Assembly: GCA_963991775.1 (NCBI GenBank)
Contig: CAXDRM010000081.1
Location: 1 to 6,437 of the forward strand
DNA from: CAXDRM01 sp963991775
Lineage (GTDB): Bacteria > Pseudomonadota > Alphaproteobacteria > Rickettsiales > JABIRX01
Length of the DNA: 6,437 nt
Reading direction: 5' to 3'
Below, in pieces: positions 1 to 5,976 of this stretch (position 1 is the first letter of the stretch; each line of letters opens with the position of its first letter). The notes under the pieces are model-generated. The model did not search any database. It saw nothing but the letters and a program-made list of their open reading frames with translations, and was not told where the DNA came from. Position numbers and translations under genes: made by a program.

Positions 1-420
1 AGCTGGAGCTTTATCTTGTTTTGCTGCTTTTGCAGGAGCAGATTTTTCCTTAGCATTATGGAATTCTTGTTTTTCCTGGATTCTTGCAGCTTTACCGCGT
101 AATTCACGCATATAATATAATTTTGCTCTTCTTACGATACCTTTACGTACTACTTCGATAGAGTCAATTCTTGGCGAATAAAGTGGGAATTTTCTTTCTA
201 CACCTTCACCATTAGAGATTTTTCTTACTGTAAAGCTAGAATTAAGAGCATCACCAGATTTAGCAATACATAAACCTTGGAAATATTGTAATCTTTCGTT
301 TTTTCCTTCGATGATTTTCACGCCAACTTTTAAAGTATCACCTGGACGAAAATCAGGCAGATTCTTACCTTCTGTAAGCTGAGCTATTTGTTGTTGTTCA
401 AATTTTTTAATTGCGTCCAT
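1..420 (-). CDS. rplS: 50S ribosomal protein L19, C-terminus cut by window edge
   Basis: L19 is a large-subunit protein at the 30S-50S interface. Reading leftward from an ATG at 418-420 there are 140 codons with no stop before the window edge, so the gene is partial. The protein starts MDAIKKFEQQQIAQL and contains the L19 signatures FRPGDTLKVGV (about residues 24-34), RLQYFQGLCIA (43-53), VERKFPLYSPRIDSIEV (74-90) and KLYYMRELRGKAARI (100-114). Bacterial L19 usually ends soon after the KAARI segment. Here a Lys/Ala/Pro-rich tail continues for at least 26 more residues and is still open at the edge. It is the last visible gene of the rpsP-rimM-trmD-rplS operon and starts 10 nt after the trmD stop. 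The Shine-Dalgarno site is good, so the start is secure. Confidence 0.95.
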   Translation of the reverse strand, partial: MDAIKKFEQQQIAQLTEGKNLPDFRPGDTLKVGVKIIEGKNERLQYFQGLCIAKSGDALNSSFTVRKISNGEGVERKFPLYSPRIDSIEVVRKGIVRRAKLYYMRELRGKAARIQEKQEFHNAKEKSAPAKAAKQDKAPA

Positions 421-425
421 CGCTA

Positions 426-432
426 TCACCTT
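426..432 (-). promoter_or_regulatory. Ribosome binding site of rplS, overlapping the trmD stop codon
   Basis: On the minus strand AAGGTGA lies 5 nt before the rplS ATG. Its first two bases belong to the trmD TAA stop. It is the best Shine-Dalgarno match in the window. The overlap suggests that ribosomes finishing trmD can reinitiate at rplS, which is an inference from spacing. Confidence 0.8.
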
Positions 433-1144
433 AGTTGTTTTCTTTATATTTTTGCCATAAATCTGGTCTTCTTTCCCGGGTGATTTTTTTTGCCTGTTCA
501 AGTCGCCACTCTGCAATTTTTTGATGATTGCCAGAGCGCAATATTTCAGGAACTTTTACACCTTGCCAAAGCTCAGGCCGAGTGTAATGAGGATATTCTA
601 GTAAATTTGCATAAGCACTATCTGGAGTGAAGCTTTCTTCTGCCAGAGAAGAGCTATTGCCTAACACGCCAGGAAGTTGTCTTAATACTGCATCAAGCAT
701 CACTTGCACGGCTATTTCGCCGCCTGATAAAATATAGTCGCCAATGCTAAATTCGTGGAAATTATATTTATCAATGATACGCTGATCTAGACCCTCATAT
801 CTTCCGGGAACAAACATCATACGGTCATTCTTCGCAAATTCAACTATTTTTTTCTGATTTAATAAGGTGCCGCGCGGCGAAGGGTAAAATATTTGATAAT
901 CTTCAGCTTTATTATTGCTAGCTGCTAAGATTGCTTGCTCTATAACTTCTGCTTGGATTACCATGCCAGAGCCCCCACCATAAGGCTCGTCATCGACCTT
1001 TTTATGCTTGTTGGTAGCGTAATCGCGTAGATTAAATACTTCCAAAGACCAGATATTTTTCTTCAGAGCCTCACCCATAATCGAACAGCCCAAACTACCT
1101 GGAAATAATTCTGGAAAAAGTGTAATAATTTTTACTTCAAGCAT
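431..1144 (-). CDS. trmD: tRNA (guanine-N1-)-methyltransferase TrmD
   Basis: TrmD uses S-adenosylmethionine to methylate N1 of G37 in tRNAs, preventing +1 frameshifting. It works as a cytoplasmic homodimer with a trefoil-knot (SPOUT) fold. The 237-aa length fits the family. Visible motifs are ITLFPELF (6-13), VDDEPYGGGSGMV (50-62), GRYEGLDQRII (114-124), SIGDYILSGGE (133-143, knot), PGVLG (158-162) and YPHYTRPE (184-191). R155 matches the catalytic Arg154 of the E. coli enzyme. The position of the general base Asp169 is Glu170 here (sequence AEESF), a conservative change. The ATG is placed where TrmD proteins normally begin, but no Shine-Dalgarno site precedes it. The gene follows rimM after a 136-bp spacer holding a large palindrome and is tightly followed by rplS. 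Confidence 0.97.
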   Translation of the reverse strand: MLEVKIITLFPELFPGSLGCSIMGEALKKNIWSLEVFNLRDYATNKHKKVDDEPYGGGSGMVIQAEVIEQAILAASNNKAEDYQIFYPSPRGTLLNQKKIVEFAKNDRMMFVPGRYEGLDQRIIDKYNFHEFSIGDYILSGGEIAVQVMLDAVLRQLPGVLGNSSSLAEESFTPDSAYANLLEYPHYTRPELWQGVKVPEILRSGNHQKIAEWRLEQAKKITRERRPDLWQKYKENN

Positions 1145-1166
1145 TTGCAGTAGATTTAAGAGTTTT

Positions 1167-1274
1167 TAAGAATAGAAGGATGTGCTTAGAGCGAGATTCC
1201 ACAGAATTTTATTAATATGGATTTGATAAAATTCGAGGACTGCCTGAGTGATTAAGTGCATCCTTCTATTCTTA
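1167..1274. repeat. 108-bp palindromic element (MITE-like) between rimM and trmD
   Basis: A 16-bp perfect inverted repeat (TAAGAATAGAAGGATG at 1167-1182, its complement at 1259-1274) bounds the segment. Pairing continues inward to about 1189/1252 through two G-T wobbles, CTTA/TAAG and another wobble. A second inverted repeat, GAATTTTAT (1204-1212) with ATAAAATTC (1226-1234), is nearly concentric, so the whole segment can fold into one imperfect hairpin. Both ends carry TA, which would fit a TA target duplication, although any palindrome ending in TA would look the same. No U-run follows on either strand, so it is a poor intrinsic terminator. It makes up most of the 136-bp rimM-trmD gap and encodes no convincing protein. 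It could be a miniature inverted-repeat element or an mRNA processing or stability hairpin. Confidence 0.75.
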
Positions 1275-1280
1275 TTGATG

Positions 1281-1778
1281 TTATATAACTTCTGGCGGTA
1301 CAAAAACTATAAAATTTTTTTTAAGATTTATTTCAGGAAAAAATATTTTGTCAAAAGGGTATTCTTCTGTGCTACCATTATTAAATTTGATAGTAAGATT
1401 ATCACCAGCACCATAATCTGCTACATTTTCAAGCCTGCCAATAATTTTACCCGCTTCATTTTGTATAGCTAAGCCTAATAAATCGCTAATGTAAAAATTA
1501 TCTTTCTCGGTAATTTTTTTAAGCTGAGTAGTTTTTACTGTGATTTCTTGACCAATAAGCTCTTCAGCTGCAGTGCGATCACTGATATCAGCTAGTTTAG
1601 CAATTAAATTTTGCTTTTTGATACCACGAAAAGAGATATCAAGCTTGCTGTTATTTAAGTAAAAATCTGAGAATTCTTCTGGATTAACCTGTTTGCTATA
1701 CCAATAAAGCTTAACTTCGCCTTTGATACCATGTGCAGCAATAATTTTAGCAATGGCCAGTTCAGTTTTTTTAAGCAA
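1281..1778 (-). CDS. rimM: Ribosome maturation factor RimM
   Basis: RimM binds ribosomal protein S19 and assists assembly of the 30S head domain. The 165-aa length is typical. The N-terminal RimM domain carries IAKIIAAHGIKGEVKLYWY (9-27). The C-terminal PRC-barrel domain begins near NFYISDLLGLAI (94-105) and contains GKIIGRLENVADYGAGDNLTIKF (110-132); the chain ends FVPPEVI. The start is read as TTG at 1776-1778: an in-frame TAA sits two codons upstream and no ATG or GTG lies near the required N-terminus, so TTG is the only reasonable choice. No strong Shine-Dalgarno site precedes it. The gap from the rpsP stop is 12 nt, consistent with the same transcript and perhaps coupled translation. Function is assigned from family motifs. 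Confidence 0.95.
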   Translation of the reverse strand: MLKKTELAIAKIIAAHGIKGEVKLYWYSKQVNPEEFSDFYLNNSKLDISFRGIKKQNLIAKLADISDRTAAEELIGQEITVKTTQLKKITEKDNFYISDLLGLAIQNEAGKIIGRLENVADYGAGDNLTIKFNNGSTEEYPFDKIFFPEINLKKNFIVFVPPEVI

Positions 1779-1790
1779 GATTTAGCTTTT

Positions 1791-2345
1791 TTAAGCTTCT
1801 TTTGCTTCTTCAGCTGTCGCCTCAGCTTCTGTAGCTTGAGCTTCCTCTTTTGCTTCAGATTTTGGTGCTGCAGCATTTTCTGCTTCAGGAGCAGGAGTTT
1901 CAGTTGCTTCTGCGGCTGAAGCTTCAGCCTCTGCATTGTTAGCTGCTTCCTCTTCAGCTTGTTTTTTAGCTTCAGCTTCGGCAGCTTTTTTAGCCTCTTC
2001 AGCTTTTTTCTTTTCAGCAGCTAGTTTTTCTTCACGAATTTTTTGTCTTTCTGTAGCAGATTTAGGGAAAGCGCGTGGTAAGAATTTTTCTACATTTTTA
2101 AAGCCACTATCCCAAAGAAAAATAGCAACTTTTTCTGAAGGAGCTGCTCCAGTTTTTAACCAATATTCCACTCTTTCTTTATTAAAAGAGAAGCGGTTTT
2201 GATCATCATTTGCAAGTAATGGATTATAAGTACCAAGCTTCTCGATGAAGTTACCATCACGTGGTGCTCTAACATCTGCTGCTACCAATCTGTAAAAAGG
2301 TCTTTTTTTAGATCCTCCTCTTGCAAATCTTATTCTAGTTGCCAT
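1791..2345 (-). CDS. rpsP: 30S ribosomal protein S16 with a long Ala/Glu/Lys-rich C-terminal tail
   Basis: S16 is an early-binding small-subunit protein that contacts 16S rRNA. Residues 1-90 are a normal S16 core: MATRIRFARGGSKKRPFYR (1-19), RDGNFIEKLGTYNPL (29-43), ERVEYWLKTGAAPSEKV (57-73). S16 is usually about 80-100 aa, whereas this protein has 184. From about residue 97 on it is a low-complexity tail. Residues 97-130 are Lys/Glu/Ala-rich and likely to form a charged helix or coiled coil; 131-184 are Ala/Glu-rich and acidic, with a short Pro patch (TPAPEAE). Alphaproteobacterial S16 often has some C-terminal extension, but this one is long. The gene leads the rpsP-rimM-trmD-rplS operon. 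ffh, often found upstream in Alphaproteobacteria, is absent here. The site before the ATG (AAAGATA) is a weak ribosome-binding site. Confidence 0.97.
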   Translation of the reverse strand: MATRIRFARGGSKKRPFYRLVAADVRAPRDGNFIEKLGTYNPLLANDDQNRFSFNKERVEYWLKTGAAPSEKVAIFLWDSGFKNVEKFLPRAFPKSATERQKIREEKLAAEKKKAEEAKKAAEAEAKKQAEEEAANNAEAEASAAEATETPAPEAENAAAPKSEAKEEAQATEAEATAEEAKEA

Positions 2346-2379
2346 AATAAATATCTTTGTCTATGTTCGTGGACGGGTA

Positions 2380-2407
2380 AATATATTTGTAATCTCCTAA
2401 CTTGCAA
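2380..2407 (-). promoter_or_regulatory. Probable sigma70-type promoter of the rpsP operon
   Basis: Read on the minus strand, TTGCAA (2402-2407) serves as -35 and TATATT (2380-2385) as -10, separated by 16 nt. Transcription would start near 2373, giving a leader of about 27 nt before the rpsP ATG. It lies in the 94-bp divergent spacer. The assignment rests on consensus match and position. Confidence 0.6.
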
Positions 2408-2439
2408 GCAAAAACTTAACAAACCTTGATTAGCCCCCA

Positions 2440-2952
2440 ATGCCGAAGAAAAATCCTTATTTAACCAAATATCTTTTTGAGAAAGTAAATAAGGATCAAA
2501 TGTTTCATGGTATTCAACCGCGCGAGGACCAAAAACAGCTAGCTGGTATCATCCAGCAATTTATTGATGTGCCAGATGAAACTCAAGAAATGTTACAAGA
2601 AGGTTTATTGAGTTATAAGGAGCGTGAAGAGCGTAAGGCCAAAACAGCTGAGGAGCAGCATTTTCTGGCTGGTCATAAGACATCTACAGCATCTGAAATT
2701 AGTGATGATGAAATAGAAGAGTTTTTAGATCGCTTCAACGAGTTTGATTTTGATACAATTATGGATAATAGAGCAATTTATCGTGTCTATGTGGAGAAGC
2801 TTAAATATTATAAATATTTTCCAAATTTTAATAAGATTATTTCCAAACAAAAATATTTTAACTTAATGATTGCGCAGCTTGATAATCTTTGTACCGAGAT
2901 TGTTAAAAATGAGCATGAGGCGCAATTACATGCCCAAAATATACAAATTTAA
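2440..2952 (+). CDS. Uncharacterised 170-aa protein upstream of gltX
   Basis: I do not recognise this protein. It is soluble-looking: no signal peptide and no membrane segment. Residues 1-20 are basic (MPKKNPYLTKYLFEKVNKDQ). Residues 45-75 are charged and probably helical (DETQEMLQEGLLSYKEREER). Residues 86-108 are strongly acidic (SDDEIEEFLDRFNEFDFD). The last third is Tyr/Phe/Lys-rich (YRVYVEKLKYYKYFPNFNK, 114-132) and ends in a probable helix with the only cysteine, C151. No catalytic motif is evident. Base composition and codon use match the neighbours, so it looks like a resident gene. It is divergent from rpsP and sits 13 nt before the next unknown gene, probably in one operon with it and gltX. 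No Shine-Dalgarno site precedes the ATG (CCCCCA), so the start is moderately sure; Met21 at 2500 is an alternative. Confidence 0.8.
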   Translation: MPKKNPYLTKYLFEKVNKDQMFHGIQPREDQKQLAGIIQQFIDVPDETQEMLQEGLLSYKEREERKAKTAEEQHFLAGHKTSTASEISDDEIEEFLDRFNEFDFDTIMDNRAIYRVYVEKLKYYKYFPNFNKIISKQKYFNLMIAQLDNLCTEIVKNEHEAQLHAQNIQI

Positions 2953-2965
2953 AATTGCATAAATT

Positions 2966-4324
2966 ATGGCTGAGAATCAAATAGAAGAAAGACAAGCAGA
3001 GTTAAATTTTCTTAAAGATACTTATGGTAATATGTTACAAATTGCTACGCCTGAGCAAGTAGAAAAACATCTTGCTAATGTTAATGCTAAAGGTCAGCTG
3101 CTTGATCTAGTAGTATCGGTGATTAATTTTTGGATGGATCATGCGGATGAAGAGTTAAATGCTGAGAAGGCAGATTTAGCGCTGCAAAAATTATCCACTA
3201 TTTTACAAAGTTTAAATGCTGACGAGATTGCCGCAATTATCGAGCAAATACATGAGCATGAGGTTAAGGAGAATTTACAGGAATTTTTAGTTAGAGATAC
3301 TGAGCAGCTTCTGGCTTTATATCGTTCTAAAGGTGATGAAGAAACTTTGTTACGTCTTGCTTTCCTCATGAATTTTATTGATCGTGATAATTTGCTGAAA
3401 TTAGTGGCGCGTTTAGATAGTCAGGATTTACTCAAGATTATTGGTAATCTAAAAATTCGTACAGTTTTTGAACGCCTCTTAGAGCGTCATGTGAAAAAAG
3501 GTCGTTTTGCAGAATTTCTTGAATTATCTCCAATTTTAAGCACCTTGATGGCTGCCATGCGTGAGCGTAGCTTAGGTCCAGAAGGCGAAGCTAAATCGGA
3601 TAAAATTTTAGATAATCTACTCAGTCTAAAAATGGAAACTTCGCATTTAGATGAGTTGCTAGATCGCCTAAAAAATCATCGCATTGGCTTGCATGATTTA
3701 AATATGATGGCTGCTTTACGTCCAGGTTTGCTTTTAGATGTGGTTAGAAATTATCATGAGCTACCTTATGATCTTAGAGAATCTTTTAAAGAATATGTAG
3801 TGCCAGTGCTTGCTGATTATCCTTTGGGTAAGTTGATGATAGAAAAGGTGGCAAAATATGATCCAGCATTATTTAATATGCTTGAAAAGCTTGCTGTGGG
3901 TGACACAAAAAATGCTGAGCGTAAAGATATAGGAGAATTACTTGCTCGTCCAAATAGTGAGTTGCGCAATGCCATACAAGAGTTGGATAAAGAATTTAAT
4001 AAAAATCTACCAGCAGCTGATTTACAGCAAAATAAAGCAGCTCAAATTGATGAAGCAAAAGCAGCTGATAGTAAAAAGGATAATAGTTCTAACAAAGATA
4101 ATAAAGACGCTAGTGATAAAGATAAGTTTAATAATTTTCCTGAAGGTAAACGTGACATAGCAACAGAGCAAAAAGTTAAAGAGGCAGCTGATAAAGTTTT
4201 TGATAGTCTTGCTCGTGCTAATAAGCTTTCTGTAGCCATAGATGGTGCTTTAGCAGCAGAACAAGGTCTGCATCCACCAACTACTCCTGCGCAAGCTAAT
4301 AAACAAACTCCAAAAAGAGAATAA
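2966..4324 (+). CDS. Uncharacterised 452-aa helical protein with disordered C-terminal tail
   Basis: Not recognised. Residues 1 to about 345 are leucine-rich and predicted by eye to be almost entirely short amphipathic helices (for example LLKLVARLDSQDLLKIIGNL, 143-162; LDELLDRLKNHRIGLHDL, 228-245), which suggests a helical-repeat or superhelical scaffold. Residues about 346-400 are low-complexity and polar (Asp/Lys/Asn/Ser-rich), probably a disordered linker. A further possible helix (402-431) and a Pro/Thr/Lys tail follow. There is no cysteine, signal peptide, membrane span or obvious active site. The gene starts 13 nt after the previous unknown gene, and its TAA stop overlaps the gltX ATG by one base (TAATG), a strong sign of co-transcription and possible translational coupling. 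The scaffold idea is an inference from composition. No Shine-Dalgarno site is seen upstream. Confidence 0.85.
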   Translation: MAENQIEERQAELNFLKDTYGNMLQIATPEQVEKHLANVNAKGQLLDLVVSVINFWMDHADEELNAEKADLALQKLSTILQSLNADEIAAIIEQIHEHEVKENLQEFLVRDTEQLLALYRSKGDEETLLRLAFLMNFIDRDNLLKLVARLDSQDLLKIIGNLKIRTVFERLLERHVKKGRFAEFLELSPILSTLMAAMRERSLGPEGEAKSDKILDNLLSLKMETSHLDELLDRLKNHRIGLHDLNMMAALRPGLLLDVVRNYHELPYDLRESFKEYVVPVLADYPLGKLMIEKVAKYDPALFNMLEKLAVGDTKNAERKDIGELLARPNSELRNAIQELDKEFNKNLPAADLQQNKAAQIDEAKAADSKKDNSSNKDNKDASDKDKFNNFPEGKRDIATEQKVKEAADKVFDSLARANKLSVAIDGALAAEQGLHPPTTPAQANKQTPKRE

Positions 4325-5715
4325 TGACTAATATTGTAAGATTTGCACCATCGCCAACTGGTATGTTGCATATTGGTGGTGCACGTACCGCTTTATTTAA
4401 TTATTTATTTGCGCGCAGTACTAGTGGCAAATATCTACTACGTATTGAAGATACAGATAAAGCTAGATCTACTAAAGAAGCTGAGCAAGAAATCTTGGAA
4501 AGTCTTTCTTGGTTAGGGCTTAGTCCGGATGAGGAGCCACTTTATCAATCGGCAAGTGAAGAAAGGCATATTGAGGTAGCTAAGCAGCTTTTAGCAAGTG
4601 GTAAGGCTTATAAATGTTACGCTACCAAAGAAGAGTTGCAGCAATTGCGCGAAGAGGCACAAAATAATAATCAGCGTTTTAAATATGATCGTCGTTGGCG
4701 GGAGCGTGATGAGGTGGAAGCGCCACAAGATGTTGAGCCAGTAATTAGAATAAAAGCACCGCTTACTGGTGTTACAAAATTTACCGATAGGGTGCAGGGC
4801 AAAATTACTATCAAAAATGAAGAGCAGGATGATTTTATCATTTTGCGCGCAGATGGCACGCCAACCTATATGTTAGCTGTAGTTGTAGATGATCATGATA
4901 TGGGGGTTACTCATATTATTCGTGGTGATGATCATTTAACTAATGCTGCTAAGCAAATTTTAATTTATGAGGCGCTAGGCTGGCAAGTGCCAGAATTTGT
5001 ACATATTCCTTTAATTTATGGGGCTGATGGTAAAAAAATGTCGAAACGTCATGGCGCAACAGCAGTATCAGAATATAAGGAATTAGGTTATCTGCCTGAA
5101 GCTTTGCGTAATTATTTGTTACGTTTAGGTTTTGCGCATGGTGATGCTGAAATAATTTCTGATGCTCAAGCGATAGAATGGTTTAATTTAGAAGCTTTGG
5201 GTAAATCTCCAGCACGTTTTGATTTTAAAAAATTAGATAATTTAAATGCACATTATTTTCGTGAAACTCCAGATAGTGAGCTAATTGAGTATATAGATAA
5301 GCATTATGGCGGTCTTGATCCCGAAGAGCAAAGACGCATGCAGGCTTTGCTTGCTGAGCTTAAGAATAGAGCTACTAATTATGAGTCACTGGCAAGTGCT
5401 ACAAAATTTTTGCGTTTAGATTTCAAAATAGAAAATCTTGAAGATAAAGCTGCCAAGCAGCTGCAAGAAAGTAACATATATGCAGAAAAAATTATTGCTC
5501 ATTTGGAAAATCAGCAAGATTTCACACATCAGGCACTTTATGAATCTTGTAAGGTTTTTGCGGAAGAGGCTGAAATCAAATTCAAACAAGTCGCTGCCTT
5601 CATTCGCATAGGTTTAACAGGCTCACATATCTCGCCAAGCATTTTTGAGATTATGGAAGTGTTGGGTAAGGATGAAGTGTTGCGTAGGTTAAGAGCAGTT
5701 CTTAGTTTCAAATAA
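4324..5715 (+). CDS. gltX: Glutamyl-tRNA synthetase
   Basis: This class I synthetase attaches glutamate to tRNA(Glu), and possibly to tRNA(Gln) if the organism uses the GatCAB amidotransferase route. The 463-aa length is normal. Motifs are RFAPSPTGMLHIGGARTALFN (6-26, HIGH motif as HIGG at 16-19), LLRIEDTDKARS (38-49), Y182 with AVVVDDHDMGVTHIIRGDDH (185-204) and GADGKKMSKRHGA (233-245, KMSKR at 238-242). The C-terminal anticodon-binding half runs from about residue 320 to LGKDEVLRRLRAVL. Only one of the zinc ligands of the E. coli enzyme remains (C98; the second Cys is A100, and the CRH segment is replaced by WRE), so it should be a zinc-free type, as in many bacteria. Alphaproteobacteria often carry two gltX paralogues; which one this is cannot be told. 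The ATG overlaps the upstream stop, and AAAGAGA is a weak ribosome-binding site. Confidence 0.96.
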   Translation: MTNIVRFAPSPTGMLHIGGARTALFNYLFARSTSGKYLLRIEDTDKARSTKEAEQEILESLSWLGLSPDEEPLYQSASEERHIEVAKQLLASGKAYKCYATKEELQQLREEAQNNNQRFKYDRRWRERDEVEAPQDVEPVIRIKAPLTGVTKFTDRVQGKITIKNEEQDDFIILRADGTPTYMLAVVVDDHDMGVTHIIRGDDHLTNAAKQILIYEALGWQVPEFVHIPLIYGADGKKMSKRHGATAVSEYKELGYLPEALRNYLLRLGFAHGDAEIISDAQAIEWFNLEALGKSPARFDFKKLDNLNAHYFRETPDSELIEYIDKHYGGLDPEEQRRMQALLAELKNRATNYESLASATKFLRLDFKIENLEDKAAKQLQESNIYAEKIIAHLENQQDFTHQALYESCKVFAEEAEIKFKQVAAFIRIGLTGSHISPSIFEIMEVLGKDEVLRRLRAVLSFK

Positions 5716-5726
5716 ATTTTTAAACC

Positions 5727-5771
5727 GGTCCCTGTGGTTCGGCCACTTCGGCAGGCTCAGTGACCGAAGTG
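5727..5771. repeat. GC-rich REP-like palindrome downstream of gltX
   Basis: CACTTCGG (5744-5751) and CCGAAGTG (5764-5771) form a perfect 8-bp stem around a 12-nt loop, CAGGCTCAGTGA. An alternative overlapping fold pairs CCTG (5731-5734) with CAGG (5752-5755), with GTGG/CCAC (5734-5737, 5743-5746) inside. About 32 of the 50 bases from 5726 to 5775 are G or C, in sharp contrast to the surroundings. The core CTTCGGCAGGCTCAG resembles, from memory, the CTTCGACA(A/G)GCTCAG palindromes scattered through many bacterial genomes. It begins 11 bp after the gltX stop. With no U-run after it, it is not a standard intrinsic terminator but may protect or end the gltX mRNA. Confidence 0.6.
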
Positions 5772-5826
5772 CAAGGTTGGTTGAATAAATAATATAGGAG
5801 TGTAACTCTGATTTGCTTACCTAATT

Positions 5827-5924
5827 AATTTGATAGTTGATGTCACATTTAAGGTTCTTTAGTGGCGCGAATGAAATGAGAGTTGTACCGAAAGGCCGTC
5901 TGAATCTGAGAGGACTATCAAATT
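5827..5924. repeat. 98-bp segment bounded by 10-bp inverted repeats, upstream of hisI
   Basis: AATTTGATAG (5827-5836) and CTATCAAATT (5915-5924) are perfect inverted repeats enclosing 78 bp that are less AT-rich than the flanks. The ends are not otherwise extended. The right arm runs into the hisI -35 box. The inside shows no convincing secondary stem or coding sequence by eye. It could be a small mobile palindromic element, an operator-like arrangement or chance; the distance between arms makes a simple RNA hairpin less likely. Confidence 0.45.
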
Positions 5925-5951
5925 GACTTAAATGGTAATATATACTATATA
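5923..5951 (+). promoter_or_regulatory. Probable sigma70-type promoter of hisI
   Basis: TTGACT (5923-5928) is one base from the -35 consensus. After a 17-nt spacer comes TATATA (5946-5951) as -10. Transcription would start near 5958, giving a leader of about 19 nt, too short for a histidine attenuator or a riboswitch. The next bases lack a Shine-Dalgarno site and are A-rich. Confidence 0.65.
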
Positions 5952-5976
5952 AACTTTCCACTTTCATAAAAAAATT

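Noticed and set aside
1248..1472. A 74-codon plus-strand open frame over the 3' end of rimM.
   Set aside because: Antisense to a conserved gene, composed mostly of Phe/Ile/Lys/Tyr as expected for AT-rich random sequence.
1655..2202. Open frames opposite to or out of frame with the rpsP tail (Lys/Leu/Gln-rich on minus, Ser/Cys/Phe-rich on plus).
   Set aside because: They are frame-shifted readings of the repetitive Ala/Glu/Lys codons of S16 and have no independent support.
3206..3450. Resemblance of the helices in the second unknown protein to MgtE N-terminal or FliG-type superhelical domains.
   Set aside because: Only a vague similarity in leucine pattern; no transporter membrane segments or diagnostic motif, so not used for the call.
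4042..4371. A 109-codon minus-strand open frame over the end of the second unknown gene and the start of gltX.
   Set aside because: Antisense reading of low-complexity and gltX sequence, including the conserved HIGH region; no protein signature.
5727..5780. Intrinsic terminator for gltX.
   Set aside because: The stem is present, but the bases after it (CAAGGTTGGTTG) are not a U-run; kept as a REP-like palindrome instead.
5895..5904. GCCGTCTGAA, identical to the core of the Neisseria DNA uptake sequence.
   Set aside because: One copy only, in a genome whose proteins look alphaproteobacterial; a single 10-mer match is compatible with chance.
5716..5976. A tRNA, a riboswitch or a histidine leader peptide in the spacer before hisI.
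   Set aside because: No cloverleaf or T-loop motif, no run of His codons, and the predicted hisI leader is only about 19 nt long.
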